Positions 27,040 to 35,027 of a stretch of DNA of 64,000 nt are shown here, piece after piece (position 1 is the stretch's first letter; the number at the start of each line of letters is the position of its first letter). The stretch is from assembly GCA_945890485.1 (NCBI GenBank), contig CAMDCN010000008.1:1-64000 (forward strand). Reading direction: 5' to 3'. Below the pieces are notes generated by a model. The model was not told where the DNA came from. It worked only from the letters and a program-made list of their open reading frames with translations, and searched no databases. The DNA is from Candidatus Sulfopaludibacter sp. SbA3 (GTDB lineage: Bacteria; Acidobacteriota; Terriglobia; Bryobacterales; Bryobacteraceae). A program made the position numbers and the translations under genes.

Positions 27040-27059
27040 GACGCACAGCGCTGTGCGTC
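27040..27059. repeat. Perfect 20-bp palindrome
   Basis: GACGCACAGC is followed immediately by its exact reverse complement GCTGTGCGTC, giving a loopless 20-bp palindrome in non-coding DNA. It is not followed by a T run. It could be a protein-binding site or a cruciform-forming element. Confidence 0.6.
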
Positions 27060-27517
27060 GCGCAGAATCATGTTCTGGGGAACCCGATTTCTCGGATCGG
27101 TCGGTCGCTACCGCGAATAGACTGGTGTGCGTTCGTCTTGCCACTACCGGAAGCCAAGGTTTCCGTGGCGGATACCCGGCTGTCGAGGTGCTCGGGAATC
27201 AACCGTTGTACGGGCTTTCGTTCGATAGCCGTCGTGCCAGCCGCTGTCGTCAGGTCCAAAGCAAGCCGTGGTCGCGGGCCGCGAGGATGCTCTGCGACGG
27301 CAAGCCACCGCTTCGTGGCACTCCGGCATGGAAGGAGCGTCCCGCGTGTGAGACGAGAAAGTTCAAAATTCGCCCATTGGCGAGTGAAACGAAAGTGATG
27401 GAGCCGGCACTGACAGGTCAAGATCCGACGGAGTACTGAGCCGCAGGGTACCGCAAGTACTGTTACTAGGCTTCGATCCGTGTGGTCCTTTCCCGATCAT
27501 TTTTGCTGAGATTTTGG

Positions 27518-27546
27518 TTGACAATTGTAGTCTGACTGCATAGAAT
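27518..27546 (+). promoter_or_regulatory. Near-consensus sigma70-type promoter of operon B
   Basis: TTGACA (27518-27523) matches the -35 consensus exactly, the spacer is 17 bp, and the -10 box TAGAAT (27541-27546) matches five of six positions. Transcription would begin near 27553 and run rightward into the antiterminator gene, which starts about 400 nt later. This is the clearest promoter in the window. Confidence 0.7.
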
Positions 27547-27552
27547 CAGGGA

Positions 27553-27959
27553 GTCTACTTAAGGTATTCGTTGGTTGACGCCACAGGCTTTGTCTCTTGT
27601 GTCTAGATTACTAACGTAGCCCGGTCAGTCTTCTTACGTAAGTTATGCGGCAAGATGTCCAAGCAATTGGCGGTCTTACCACAATTTACTACTTCAGTGT
27701 TATCGGCCAGTCGAAGGCCAAAAAAAGAAAAGTAGCTCACGGGAGTGAGTTTGGCGAAAGCCTGTCCGGATTCGATATGTCGCTTTCTGCTTGTCACGCA
27801 GGCGGCTAAAGTCCTATTTTTCAGGGATTTCGGAGAGCTCGCCCGCAGAATTCCTGCGTCGCCGGTGAAATCTCACGGCTAGACATCCACTGCTTTTTCT
27901 GGCGCCCTGGTTGCGGGCCACCAGAATTCCCCTCTGTCACCAGGTTGGAGTCGTTCGGA
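27553..27959 (+). promoter_or_regulatory. Long hairpin-rich 5' leader of operon B
   Basis: Between the promoter and the first ATG lies about 400 nt of AT-richer sequence without a supported gene. It holds several short perfect hairpins: GGCC-(7 nt)-GGCC followed by A7 (27705-27726), CTCAC-GGGA-GTGAG (27736-27749), GGC-GAAA-GCC (27753-27762), CGCAG-AATTC-CTGCG (27844-27858), and a two-part hairpin with TTCTGG/CCAGAA outer and GCCC/GGGC inner arms (27897-27926). Two carry GNRA-type tetraloops. A regulatory RNA, attenuator or antitermination-loading site is likely, but I could not match a known riboswitch. Confidence 0.5.
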
Positions 27960-28529
27960 ATGATTGAGTTGAATCTATCTAGCAAGCTGCATTGGTTCGC
28001 TTTGTATGTGCGCGTTCGACATGAGCGAAAGGTGGAGATGCAGCTCACCAATAAGGGCTTTGAGACATTCCTGCCGTCTTACATCAGCCGCAGGAAATGG
28101 TCGGACCGGTTTAAGGACGTTGATCTTCCCCTGTTTCCCGGGTACGTCTTTTGCCGGATGGCGATGCGAGACCGCGCGGCTGTGCTGTCGGCCCATGGTG
28201 TAGTGCGCATTGTTGGTTTTGGCGCGCAATACATTCCGGTGGATGACTCCGAGATTCTTGCATTGCGGACCGCGATTGCAGCAGGGCTGCCCTGCGAACC
28301 GGTTCCCTATGTTTCGGTTGGGGAGCGGGTCCGGATTGTCGCGGGTCCTCTGGCTGGGGTGGAAGGCATCATGCTTGAGTTCCGCAATCGTCATCGGCTG
28401 GTGCTCTCCATCACCCTGCTGCAACGGTCTGTTTCGGTGGAAGTGGACCGTTCTCAATTGGAGTGTCTTTCGGCTTCAGCGGGACGCAAGCCTGGGACGA
28501 ATGACATCCGGTACCGCCGGTCTGCCTGA
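27960..28529 (+). CDS. NusG-family antiterminator (UpxY/RfaH-like)
   Basis: The 189-residue protein has an NGN domain (LHWFALYVRVRHERKVEMQL, then TFLPSYISRRKW and LPLFPGYVFCRM, about residues 10-75) and a C-terminal KOW domain (VSVGERVRIVAGPLAGVEGI, about 118-137). Specialised NusG paralogues of this type ride on RNA polymerase and keep long polysaccharide operons from terminating early. As the first gene of a cluster of more than 36 kb it probably regulates its own operon. ATG 27960 is preferred to TTG 27945. Confidence 0.9.
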   Translation: MIELNLSSKLHWFALYVRVRHERKVEMQLTNKGFETFLPSYISRRKWSDRFKDVDLPLFPGYVFCRMAMRDRAAVLSAHGVVRIVGFGAQYIPVDDSEILALRTAIAAGLPCEPVPYVSVGERVRIVAGPLAGVEGIMLEFRNRHRLVLSITLLQRSVSVEVDRSQLECLSASAGRKPGTNDIRYRRSA

Positions 28530-28621
28530 ACACCTCGTGTAGTGGGTGGGGCAAAGTAGAAATTCCGTCGAGGGCGATGGCTCCAGGCCACGATAGGCCC
28601 TCAGGTGAGTAGGGGTAGCGC

Positions 28622-28894
28622 ATGCGAACAACTTTTCGCGCCCGGCGCTCGATTGTGACGTTTCGTCTCTCGAGTGATGAGTATGAGCTGGTAAAACGAG
28701 CCAGCGAAGGGGCCAAGAGCCGTAGTCTTTCCGACTATGCCCGCGAGGCGGTTCTCCGTCGAGTGGCATCGGAGAGCGAGCCCAAGGACGCTGATCTACC
28801 GGCGATTACCGCCGGTATTGAACGGCTGGACCAAGCCATGAGGGAGATGGATGGAAAGCTCTCTCAAATTCTAAAGAAGCCAGTTCCTGAGTAG
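28622..28894 (+). CDS. Small ribbon-helix-helix protein with coiled-coil tail
   Basis: The 90-residue product has a basic start (MRTTFRARRS), then SIVTFRLSSDEYELVKRASE and LSDYAREAVLRRV (about residues 10-47). This is the beta-strand plus two-helix pattern of RHH DNA-binding proteins such as CopG/MobC. The C-terminal 40 residues predict an amphipathic helix (IERLDQAMREMDGKLSQIL). It lies 92 bp after the antiterminator gene and 44 bp before the dehydrogenase gene. A role as a local transcription regulator is plausible; a remnant mobilization protein is the alternative. Confidence 0.65.
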   Translation: MRTTFRARRSIVTFRLSSDEYELVKRASEGAKSRSLSDYAREAVLRRVASESEPKDADLPAITAGIERLDQAMREMDGKLSQILKKPVPE

Positions 28895-28938
28895 GGAGCT
28901 GGCTAACAATAATGTCTCTTTGGCGTGAGGAAAGAAGC

Positions 28939-30282
28939 ATGGCGACAGTGTGTGTAAATCAATTTGAGATGGCTGGAAAGCCGGTCTTGGCGGATCTGGA
29001 GGATAAGATTCGACGCCGGACGGCTAGGACCGGGGTGATTGGTCTCGGCTATGTGGGCCTTCCGCTATCGGTAGAGCTTTGTGACGCCGGATTCAACGTC
29101 GTTGGAATCGATGTGCACCCGGGAAAGGTGGCGGCGATCAACGATGGGCGGTCGTATGTGAAGGACGTTGATTCGGAAAAAGTTACGGCGATGGTTGCGG
29201 CCGGAAGGCTGCGCGCCACGGACGATTTCTCCGTGATTCGAGAGCTGGACACTGTCAACATTGCGGTTCCGACACCTCTGCGAAAGACCAAAGACCCGGA
29301 CATGACGTATGTCGTTGCAGCCTGTGAGCAAGTGGCCAAGTACCTGCATCCGGGGCTACTGGTGATTCTCGAATCGACCACGTATCCGGGTACAACGGAT
29401 GAGCTCGTGCTTCCGATGCTGGAAGCTTCCGGACTGCGTGTGGGCGTAGACTTTTTTCTCTGCTTCTCGCCGGAGCGGGTTGACCCTGGCAACCCTGTTT
29501 ATCAGACGGCGAACATTCCTAAGGTCGTTGGTGGTGTGACGGCGGCTTGTACGGAACTCGGAGCGCTTCTGTATGAACAGGCGCTCGACAAGGTGGTGCG
29601 GGTGTCGAGCACAAAGGTCGCGGAGATGGTGAAGCTGCTCGAGAACACGTTTCGGATGATCAACATCGGGCTGGTGAACGAAATTGCCCTGATGTGTGAC
29701 CGGATGGACGTTGATGTTTGGGAGATCATCGATGCGGCGGCAACAAAGCCGTTTGGCTTCATGCCCTTCTATCCAGGACCCGGCCTGGGCGGGCACTGCA
29801 TTCCGATTGATCCGTACTACCTCTCCTGGAAGACGCGGCAGGCGGGCATGGAAGCCCGGTTTATTGAACTGGCGGGATCCATAAACGGACAGATGCCACA
29901 CTTCGTCGTGGAGAAAATCCAGAATGCCCTTAACGACCGGAGTAAGCCGCTGCGTGGTTCGCGGGTGCTCGTGATGGGCGTCGCGTACAAGCGAGGTATT
30001 GATGACGTGCGGGAGTCGCCGGCGCTCGATGTGATGCATGTCCTGAAATCAAAGGGTGCGCACGTGACGTATAGCGACCCCTATGTTCCCCGGATGGAGT
30101 TTGAGGGCGCGCCGATGGAGTCGGTGGACCTTCTGGCTGGTGCACAGGATGCCGATTGCGTCGTGATTATCACGGACCATCGCGAGTTTCCTTACCGCGA
30201 GGTACTGAAGAGCGCCTCGTTGATTGTCGACACCCGGAACGCAATGAAGGGCATGGCGTCCGAGAAGATCGTGAAGCTGTAG
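28939..30282 (+). CDS. UDP-N-acetylglucosamine/UDP-sugar 6-dehydrogenase (WbpA/Ugd family)
   Basis: The 447-residue protein carries an N-terminal NAD site GVIGLGYVGLPLSVELCDAG, LESTTYPGTTDE, FSPERVDPG and the catalytic Cys in PGPGLGGHCIPIDPYYLSWK (about residues 276-295). GGHCIPIDPYYL favours the WbpA/WecC branch (N-acetylated hexosamine substrates) over plain UDP-glucose dehydrogenase. It oxidises C6 to give a UDP-uronic acid. GAGGAAAG precedes ATG 28939, so the longer frame from 28912 is not needed. An amidotransferase at 52320 could modify the product. Confidence 0.87.
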   Translation: MATVCVNQFEMAGKPVLADLEDKIRRRTARTGVIGLGYVGLPLSVELCDAGFNVVGIDVHPGKVAAINDGRSYVKDVDSEKVTAMVAAGRLRATDDFSVIRELDTVNIAVPTPLRKTKDPDMTYVVAACEQVAKYLHPGLLVILESTTYPGTTDELVLPMLEASGLRVGVDFFLCFSPERVDPGNPVYQTANIPKVVGGVTAACTELGALLYEQALDKVVRVSSTKVAEMVKLLENTFRMINIGLVNEIALMCDRMDVDVWEIIDAAATKPFGFMPFYPGPGLGGHCIPIDPYYLSWKTRQAGMEARFIELAGSINGQMPHFVVEKIQNALNDRSKPLRGSRVLVMGVAYKRGIDDVRESPALDVMHVLKSKGAHVTYSDPYVPRMEFEGAPMESVDLLAGAQDADCVVIITDHREFPYREVLKSASLIVDTRNAMKGMASEKIVKL

Positions 30283-30309
30283 GTGGCATTGAGGGAAGGG
30301 GAAGGAAGT

Positions 30310-30903
30310 ATGACTTTCATTCGACAGATAGTCTCGGGCATATTGGCTTGCCTGCTCGCGAGTCCTCTAGTGGGACAGGATCCGGGTCGCTTGCAAATTC
30401 GGATTCTGGAGGGAGAAGGCGCCTTGAACAACATTAAGCGCAAGCTGGCCCATAACCCCCAGGTGGTCGTGATGGACGCCGATGGCCGGCCGGTGGCGGG
30501 AGCCGCTGTCGTATTCAAGTTTCCCTTTTCCGGACCATCGGCGAGTGTTCAGGGAGGGAGGACGTACGAAGGCCGGACCGATGGCGACGGCCGAATTGCA
30601 GTTGTTGGAATGACGCCGAATGACGTGGAAGGCCGCTTCGTGATTGCGGTAGAAGCGACGAAGGATGGCTCTTCCGGTCGGACGGTGATTCCGCAAAGCA
30701 ACACGATGGCAGGCGGCCGGGAGGAGGCAGGCGCCACCGGAGGGAATCGCAAGCTGTGGATCGGTATTTTAGCGCTGGCTGGCGGTGGGGCCGCCGCGGG
30801 AATGGCTGCAATGCGGGGTGGAAACTCCAGCAGCGGCGCTACAGCGGCGGCTGCAAGTACGACGCTGTCGGTAGGAAGCGTAACGATCGGGGGCCCGCGA
30901 TGA
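30310..30903 (+). CDS. Secreted Ig-like/carboxypeptidase-regulatory-like domain protein
   Basis: The 197-residue protein has a signal peptide (MTFIRQIVSGILACLLASPLVGQ). A beta-sandwich domain follows (VVVMDADGRPVAGAAVVFKF, GRTDGDGRIAVVGMTPNDVEG), which fits the carboxypeptidase-regulatory-like fold. Next come a linker, a hydrophobic helix near residues 147-165 (LWIGILALAGGGAAAGMAAM) and a low-complexity Ser/Ala/Gly tail. Gene-specific function is unknown. It is the first of three secreted proteins between the dehydrogenase and wza; its stop overlaps the next ATG (ATGA). Confidence 0.7.
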   Translation: MTFIRQIVSGILACLLASPLVGQDPGRLQIRILEGEGALNNIKRKLAHNPQVVVMDADGRPVAGAAVVFKFPFSGPSASVQGGRTYEGRTDGDGRIAVVGMTPNDVEGRFVIAVEATKDGSSGRTVIPQSNTMAGGREEAGATGGNRKLWIGILALAGGGAAAGMAAMRGGNSSSGATAAAASTTLSVGSVTIGGPR

Positions 30904-31856
30904 GGTACGCGGCGGTGGGGTTCTGGCTGTTCGGCATGACGTTGACCGGGCTCGCCGACGAAGGCCTGCAGGGTCCGGTGACGGGCTACGTGTTTGACTC
31001 GCGGCAAGCGACGATCAGGCCGATCGAAGGCCTGCCGGGGTCAGCGCGGCTGGGAGCGGGACTCGAGGTGGGCCAAGCGTTAGCGGCGTGCGAGGTCTCG
31101 TCGCCAGAGCGGCTCGCGCTCTGCCGTGCGGGGGAGCAAGGAACTTGGCTGATGGTGGCCTGGGCGGGCGGAGCCGTGCGGACCTGGGAGGTTGCCGGGT
31201 TGGCGGGGGCGGCAGAGAAGATCCTGTTCCGCGCGGACGGCCGGCGTGCCGTGGTTCATTTTGGATCTGGTGAAGAAGCGAACGGCCGCTTGGTTTGGCT
31301 CCGCGATCCAGCCACGAATGGAACGGTGAGCACTTCTCAAGAAACGGGTCCTGGGTGGCAGCTGCTCGCGATTGAGCCCGAAGGTGACCGAGTACTGATG
31401 ACGAACGGGCGTGACCTGTGGGTCGTGGATCCATCGATAGGGTCGCAGCGGGTGGCGAGCGGCTTGAGCGTCAGTGCGGCGGTGTTCTCGAGAGAGGGTG
31501 GTGTCTACTTCGCCGATAAAGAAACCGGCGAGATTTGGAAACTCCCGCGTGCCGAGATGGGTTCAGAGGCGATACGCGTCATGACGCCGGCGGACGGAGT
31601 CGCGAAGCCTGTGGCGGTGGCGGCGTGCGAGGCCGCCGATGGCGAGCAGGTGGTGATGGTTGACGGCACTGCCGCGCACGTGGAGGTTCTGCGGCCCCAC
31701 GGCCAGCGTTGGGAGAGTTTGCCGGTTTGGGGACAGCCGAACCGGATGGCGACACTTGGCCGGGATGGTTTGTATTTGCTCAACCAGCCGGGTCAGGGGC
31801 CCTTGTTGTTGTTTGACTGTGCGGCTCGAGCCGTCTTCTTTGTTCCCGTGGACTAA
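30900..31856 (+). CDS. Secreted beta-propeller-like protein of unknown function
   Basis: The 318-residue product starts with a signal peptide (MRYAAVGFWLFGMTLTGLAD). It then shows repeated four-strand units of about 40-45 residues with features of WD40/YncE-like propeller blades (AAEKILFRADGRRAVVHFGS, GWQLLAIEPEGDRVLMTNGR, VSAAVFSREGGVYFADKETG). No catalytic motif is visible. It is translationally coupled to the preceding secreted protein and followed after 4 bp by the tandem Ig-like protein, so the three probably act together at the cell surface. Confidence 0.65.
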   Translation: MRYAAVGFWLFGMTLTGLADEGLQGPVTGYVFDSRQATIRPIEGLPGSARLGAGLEVGQALAACEVSSPERLALCRAGEQGTWLMVAWAGGAVRTWEVAGLAGAAEKILFRADGRRAVVHFGSGEEANGRLVWLRDPATNGTVSTSQETGPGWQLLAIEPEGDRVLMTNGRDLWVVDPSIGSQRVASGLSVSAAVFSREGGVYFADKETGEIWKLPRAEMGSEAIRVMTPADGVAKPVAVAACEAADGEQVVMVDGTAAHVEVLRPHGQRWESLPVWGQPNRMATLGRDGLYLLNQPGQGPLLLFDCAARAVFFVPVD

Positions 31857-31860
31857 TCTT

Positions 31861-34008
31861 ATGCCTACCCTTCTGACTACCGTCGCGCTGTTACTGGCGA
31901 CGATTTCCATCGGGCAGAGTCAGCCCTTGCCCAACTTCTCTTTTAGCTACCGGACGGACGCCGCCCCGGCTGTGGTGCCGCTGCCAGTGAATGGGCAATT
32001 GGCAGTGTCCACTGTGGTCGGTACCCCGTTGACGGTGTTTGTTGTGGTGGAGAACCGAGGCGTAGACGCCTGGAACATCACCCGCGCCAGCGTTACGGGG
32101 GCAGCCTTCACGCTTCTAACCACGACCGCGCAGACGATTGCTGGCGGAGGCTCTACAATCTACGCTTTGCGGTACGCTCCTTCGGCCCAAGGCACTTTGA
32201 CGGAGGTTCTGGCACTGACCGTGGCCAACGCGACCGGGAACAATTCCACAACTTACAATTTCTTCGTGAGAGGGACCGGCCTTGGCGCCGACCTCGCAGC
32301 AAGTTATTTTCTAACCTCGGGCGGAAACCAGATCTTACTCCAAAATGGGGAACGCATCTCGTATCCGGAAACGCAGGCGGGCCAGACAGCAGCCATAACG
32401 ATAGTCGTGCTCAATCGAGGGACAGCCGCCGGGACAGTGCGGTCCGTGGGGCTGCAAGGGGAACGTTTCCGGTTAACGGGCTTGCCTTTGTTACCAGCGA
32501 CGCTGGCACCGGAGAGGGATTTGCGATTCAATATCTCCTTTGAGCCGACCGGAGCGGAATCGGCCACCGGGCAACTGAGTCTCGACTTTGGCGATGGACG
32601 CCGGATGGATATCCAATTGGTGGGCCGTGGTGTTGCCGCCTCTTTTGTCTACACGGCGCAAGTGGAAGGCCTCGACGGTGCACGACTCCTGCCGGGCGGA
32701 AAGCTGCAGTTGCCCGAGACGGCTTCGGGCAATACGGTGACGGTTACTGTGTTGATAAAAAATGAGGGGACCGCGAACGGGCGCATCACGACGATTTCGA
32801 CTACGAACACAGCGTTTCGATTGACGAACCTACCCCCATTGCCAGCGACGATCGCTCCGGGCGGAGCAGTGAGTCTGCAAATTGTCTTTACCGCCCGGGA
32901 GAGCGGAAAGTCAGTTGGCCGGCTATTGGTGGAGCAGGCGCTTTTTGAACTGGAAGCGGTGAGCCTGGCACCACGCTTAACCTACTCTGTTCGCATCGGC
33001 GGTGTGGTTACGCCGGTGGCGGATGCGGGTCCCGTAATCTTCCCTAACGTGACGGTGGGCGGTAGTAATGAAATCAGTTTCGTGGTTTCCAACACTGGGA
33101 ACGCTCCCGCGCAGGTGTTCGGAATCAGCGTCACCGGCCGCGGTTTCCAGTCGAGGGCGTTGCCCGCTCTGCCGTTATCGATCCCTGTGGGCGACAGCCG
33201 TGAGTTCTCGCTCCGCTTTGCCCCAGAAGAGGTGGGTCCGGTAACGGGATCGATTCAAATCGACGAACGCTCGATGCCACTGCTCGGGGTGGGCACGATG
33301 CCGGGACCGGTGCCCGCCCTGAGTTTCACGGGGATCACCGGGACGGTGAACGCTCTCGAACAGCCGATGGTGGGGGTCGCGCTGGAGAAGCCGTACGAGG
33401 TGGACCTGACGGGCAAGCTGAGCCTGTCCTTTTCCCCCGACTCGTTTGGTGACGATCCGAACATTCAGTTTGCAACAGGTGGCAGGACGGTTGACTTTCG
33501 GGTGCCAGCTGGTTCCGTGGAGGCGGTGTTCGGCGACAGTGTCCGAGCGATTCCATTTCAGGCGGGCACCGTGTCGGGAACGATTTCATTGGCGGCCGCG
33601 TTGCAGGTGAACACGGTGAATGTGACCCCGTCGCCGGCGCCGACGAAGTTGATTTCGGTCGCGGGCGCCCCTCCGGTCCTGCGGAATGTTGCGGTAGGAG
33701 CTAGGAGTGCGACCGCGATTGAATTATTGATCACGGGTCTCTCGTCATTGCGGAGCATCACACAGTTTGGTTTGCAATTTACGGCGGCTCCCGGTGCGCG
33801 TCTGGATACGACGGCATTGAACGTAAACGTGGAATCCGCCTTTGGCGCTTGGTATCAGAGCAGTGCATCGCGAACGTTTGGCAGCCAGTTCACGGCATCT
33901 TTGACCATCAACGTGCAAGGCGGCGATGCAAACGCGGTGCAGAGCGTCGCGGTTACGGCGACGAACGGTCGCGGCAGTTCGACCCCGGTGAGTGTAACGG
34001 TCCGCTAA
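31861..34008 (+). CDS. Large secreted protein with tandem HYDIN/choice-of-anchor-D-type domains
   Basis: The 715-residue protein has a leader (MPTLLTTVALLLATISIGQS) and at least four repeats of about 110 residues. Each runs from an N-terminal strand VxVVVxNxGTAxG through FRLTxLPxLPATIAPG to a closing RFxPxExGxxTGxL. The pattern fits ASPM-SPD2-Hydin-like beta-sandwich (choice-of-anchor D) domains. The C-terminal 250 residues are a different beta-rich region. Such proteins are often surface or cell-envelope binding. ATG 31861 is chosen because the upstream extension lies inside the propeller gene. Confidence 0.7.
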   Translation: MPTLLTTVALLLATISIGQSQPLPNFSFSYRTDAAPAVVPLPVNGQLAVSTVVGTPLTVFVVVENRGVDAWNITRASVTGAAFTLLTTTAQTIAGGGSTIYALRYAPSAQGTLTEVLALTVANATGNNSTTYNFFVRGTGLGADLAASYFLTSGGNQILLQNGERISYPETQAGQTAAITIVVLNRGTAAGTVRSVGLQGERFRLTGLPLLPATLAPERDLRFNISFEPTGAESATGQLSLDFGDGRRMDIQLVGRGVAASFVYTAQVEGLDGARLLPGGKLQLPETASGNTVTVTVLIKNEGTANGRITTISTTNTAFRLTNLPPLPATIAPGGAVSLQIVFTARESGKSVGRLLVEQALFELEAVSLAPRLTYSVRIGGVVTPVADAGPVIFPNVTVGGSNEISFVVSNTGNAPAQVFGISVTGRGFQSRALPALPLSIPVGDSREFSLRFAPEEVGPVTGSIQIDERSMPLLGVGTMPGPVPALSFTGITGTVNALEQPMVGVALEKPYEVDLTGKLSLSFSPDSFGDDPNIQFATGGRTVDFRVPAGSVEAVFGDSVRAIPFQAGTVSGTISLAAALQVNTVNVTPSPAPTKLISVAGAPPVLRNVAVGARSATAIELLITGLSSLRSITQFGLQFTAAPGARLDTTALNVNVESAFGAWYQSSASRTFGSQFTASLTINVQGGDANAVQSVAVTATNGRGSSTPVSVTVR

Positions 34009-34026
34009 ATCCGAAGGAGATTCAAA

Positions 34027-34992
34027 ATGTTTGGAGTGCGGAAGCCGGCTACTTTATTGTGCGTACTCGTTAGTTTGACGCTACGGATTTCGATGGGCCA
34101 GGCCCCTTCCACTATCCGGGAGGTGACAATCGAAGCCGACGACACCTTGGTTGTTCAGGTACTGAACGGCGAGGAGTTGAGTAAGGAGTGGCGTGTGGCC
34201 TCCAGCGGAGAGTTGAATCTGCCCATGGTGGGGCGTGTGAAGGTCTCCGGATTGACGGTTTCCGAGTGCGAGAAGCTTCTGACGGAGCGCTTGCGGCGAT
34301 ATCAACATGATCCGCAGGTGACGGTGTATGTGCACGAATTTCGCAGCCACCCGGTATCCGTAGTAGGGGCGGTGGAGAAACCGGGTGTCTATCAACTTAC
34401 TCGACATACGACTTTGTTTGATGCAGTGGTGATGGCTGGGGGACCTAAGGAAGCCGGTCCGACGGTGACGCTCACGAGAGCGGAGCGGTCGGGGCCAATT
34501 CCCCACAACCGGGCGCGGGCCAAGTTGGAAGAGGGTGGGAAGTCGTCGATGCAATTGGTCGTGGATCTGAAAGATGTGATGAGCGGGCGCGGAGCGGAGG
34601 CTGAGTTGGAAGTCCACTCCGACGATGTCATTTCGGTGGCCACGGTGAAGCAACTGAAGTTGGTGCACATGTCGGGTGAGGTCAACCGGCCTGGCTCGGT
34701 GGAACTGGTACAGGCTCCGACGATGTCGCTTGTGAAGCTGGTTGCGTTGGCCGGTGGCTTGACGAGGTCGGCATCGCCAGGCAAGACGATGATTGTCCAC
34801 ATTAATGATGACGGAGTGCAGACCTCGGCCGCGTTTGTCGACTTGCGGAAAGTGATGCGCGGAAAAGTAAGGGATTTGGAGTTGATGCCAGGGGACGTGG
34901 TGATCGTCCCGTCCAACACGCTGATGGCCTACATGCAAACGGCATCCATGTCGGCAGTCACCACCGGAATGTTGCTACTTGGCCGGTTTTAG
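34027..34992 (+). CDS. Polysaccharide export protein with SLBB domains (Wza-like)
   Basis: The 321-residue protein has a signal peptide (LLCVLVSLTLRISMGQA), then a Poly_export domain (IEADDTLVVQVLNGEELSKEW to VYVHEFRSHPVSVVGAVEKP) and two SLBB-type parts (VSVVGAVEKPGVYQLTRH and VHMSGEVNRPGSVELVQ). It is of ordinary Wza length, unlike the exporter of system A, and lacks a clear lipobox. AAGGAG lies before the ATG. It probably forms the outer-membrane or periplasmic conduit of system B and directly precedes its partner Wzz-kinase. Confidence 0.87.
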   Translation: MFGVRKPATLLCVLVSLTLRISMGQAPSTIREVTIEADDTLVVQVLNGEELSKEWRVASSGELNLPMVGRVKVSGLTVSECEKLLTERLRRYQHDPQVTVYVHEFRSHPVSVVGAVEKPGVYQLTRHTTLFDAVVMAGGPKEAGPTVTLTRAERSGPIPHNRARAKLEEGGKSSMQLVVDLKDVMSGRGAEAELEVHSDDVISVATVKQLKLVHMSGEVNRPGSVELVQAPTMSLVKLVALAGGLTRSASPGKTMIVHINDDGVQTSAAFVDLRKVMRGKVRDLELMPGDVVIVPSNTLMAYMQTASMSAVTTGMLLLGRF

Positions 34993-35027
34993 TGGCCGTT
35001 TTCAAAGGCCGCGGAAAAGAGGAAGTC

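Larger units (their letters stand above)
26535..27517. other. Gene-free stretch between the two polysaccharide systems
   Basis: About 980 bp in which I can support no protein gene. Open frames up to 157 codons occur on both strands but read as Arg/Pro/Ala-rich translations without hydrophobic cores, motifs or ribosome sites. The stretch contains a candidate terminator hairpin at its left end, a perfect 20-bp palindrome and a smaller imperfect hairpin CAGAA-TCATG-TTCTG (27063-27077). It may include decayed coding sequence, but no ancestor can be named. Confidence 0.5.

Noticed and set aside
26647-27120. Open frame of 157 codons in the gap between systems
   Set aside because: No recognisable motif, no good ribosome site, low-complexity Arg/Gly/Ser content and competing frames of similar length on the other strand.
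27669-27674. GGCGGT in the leader, resembling the start of an RfaH ops element
   Set aside because: Only six bases match and the rest of the ops sequence is absent; too short to claim.
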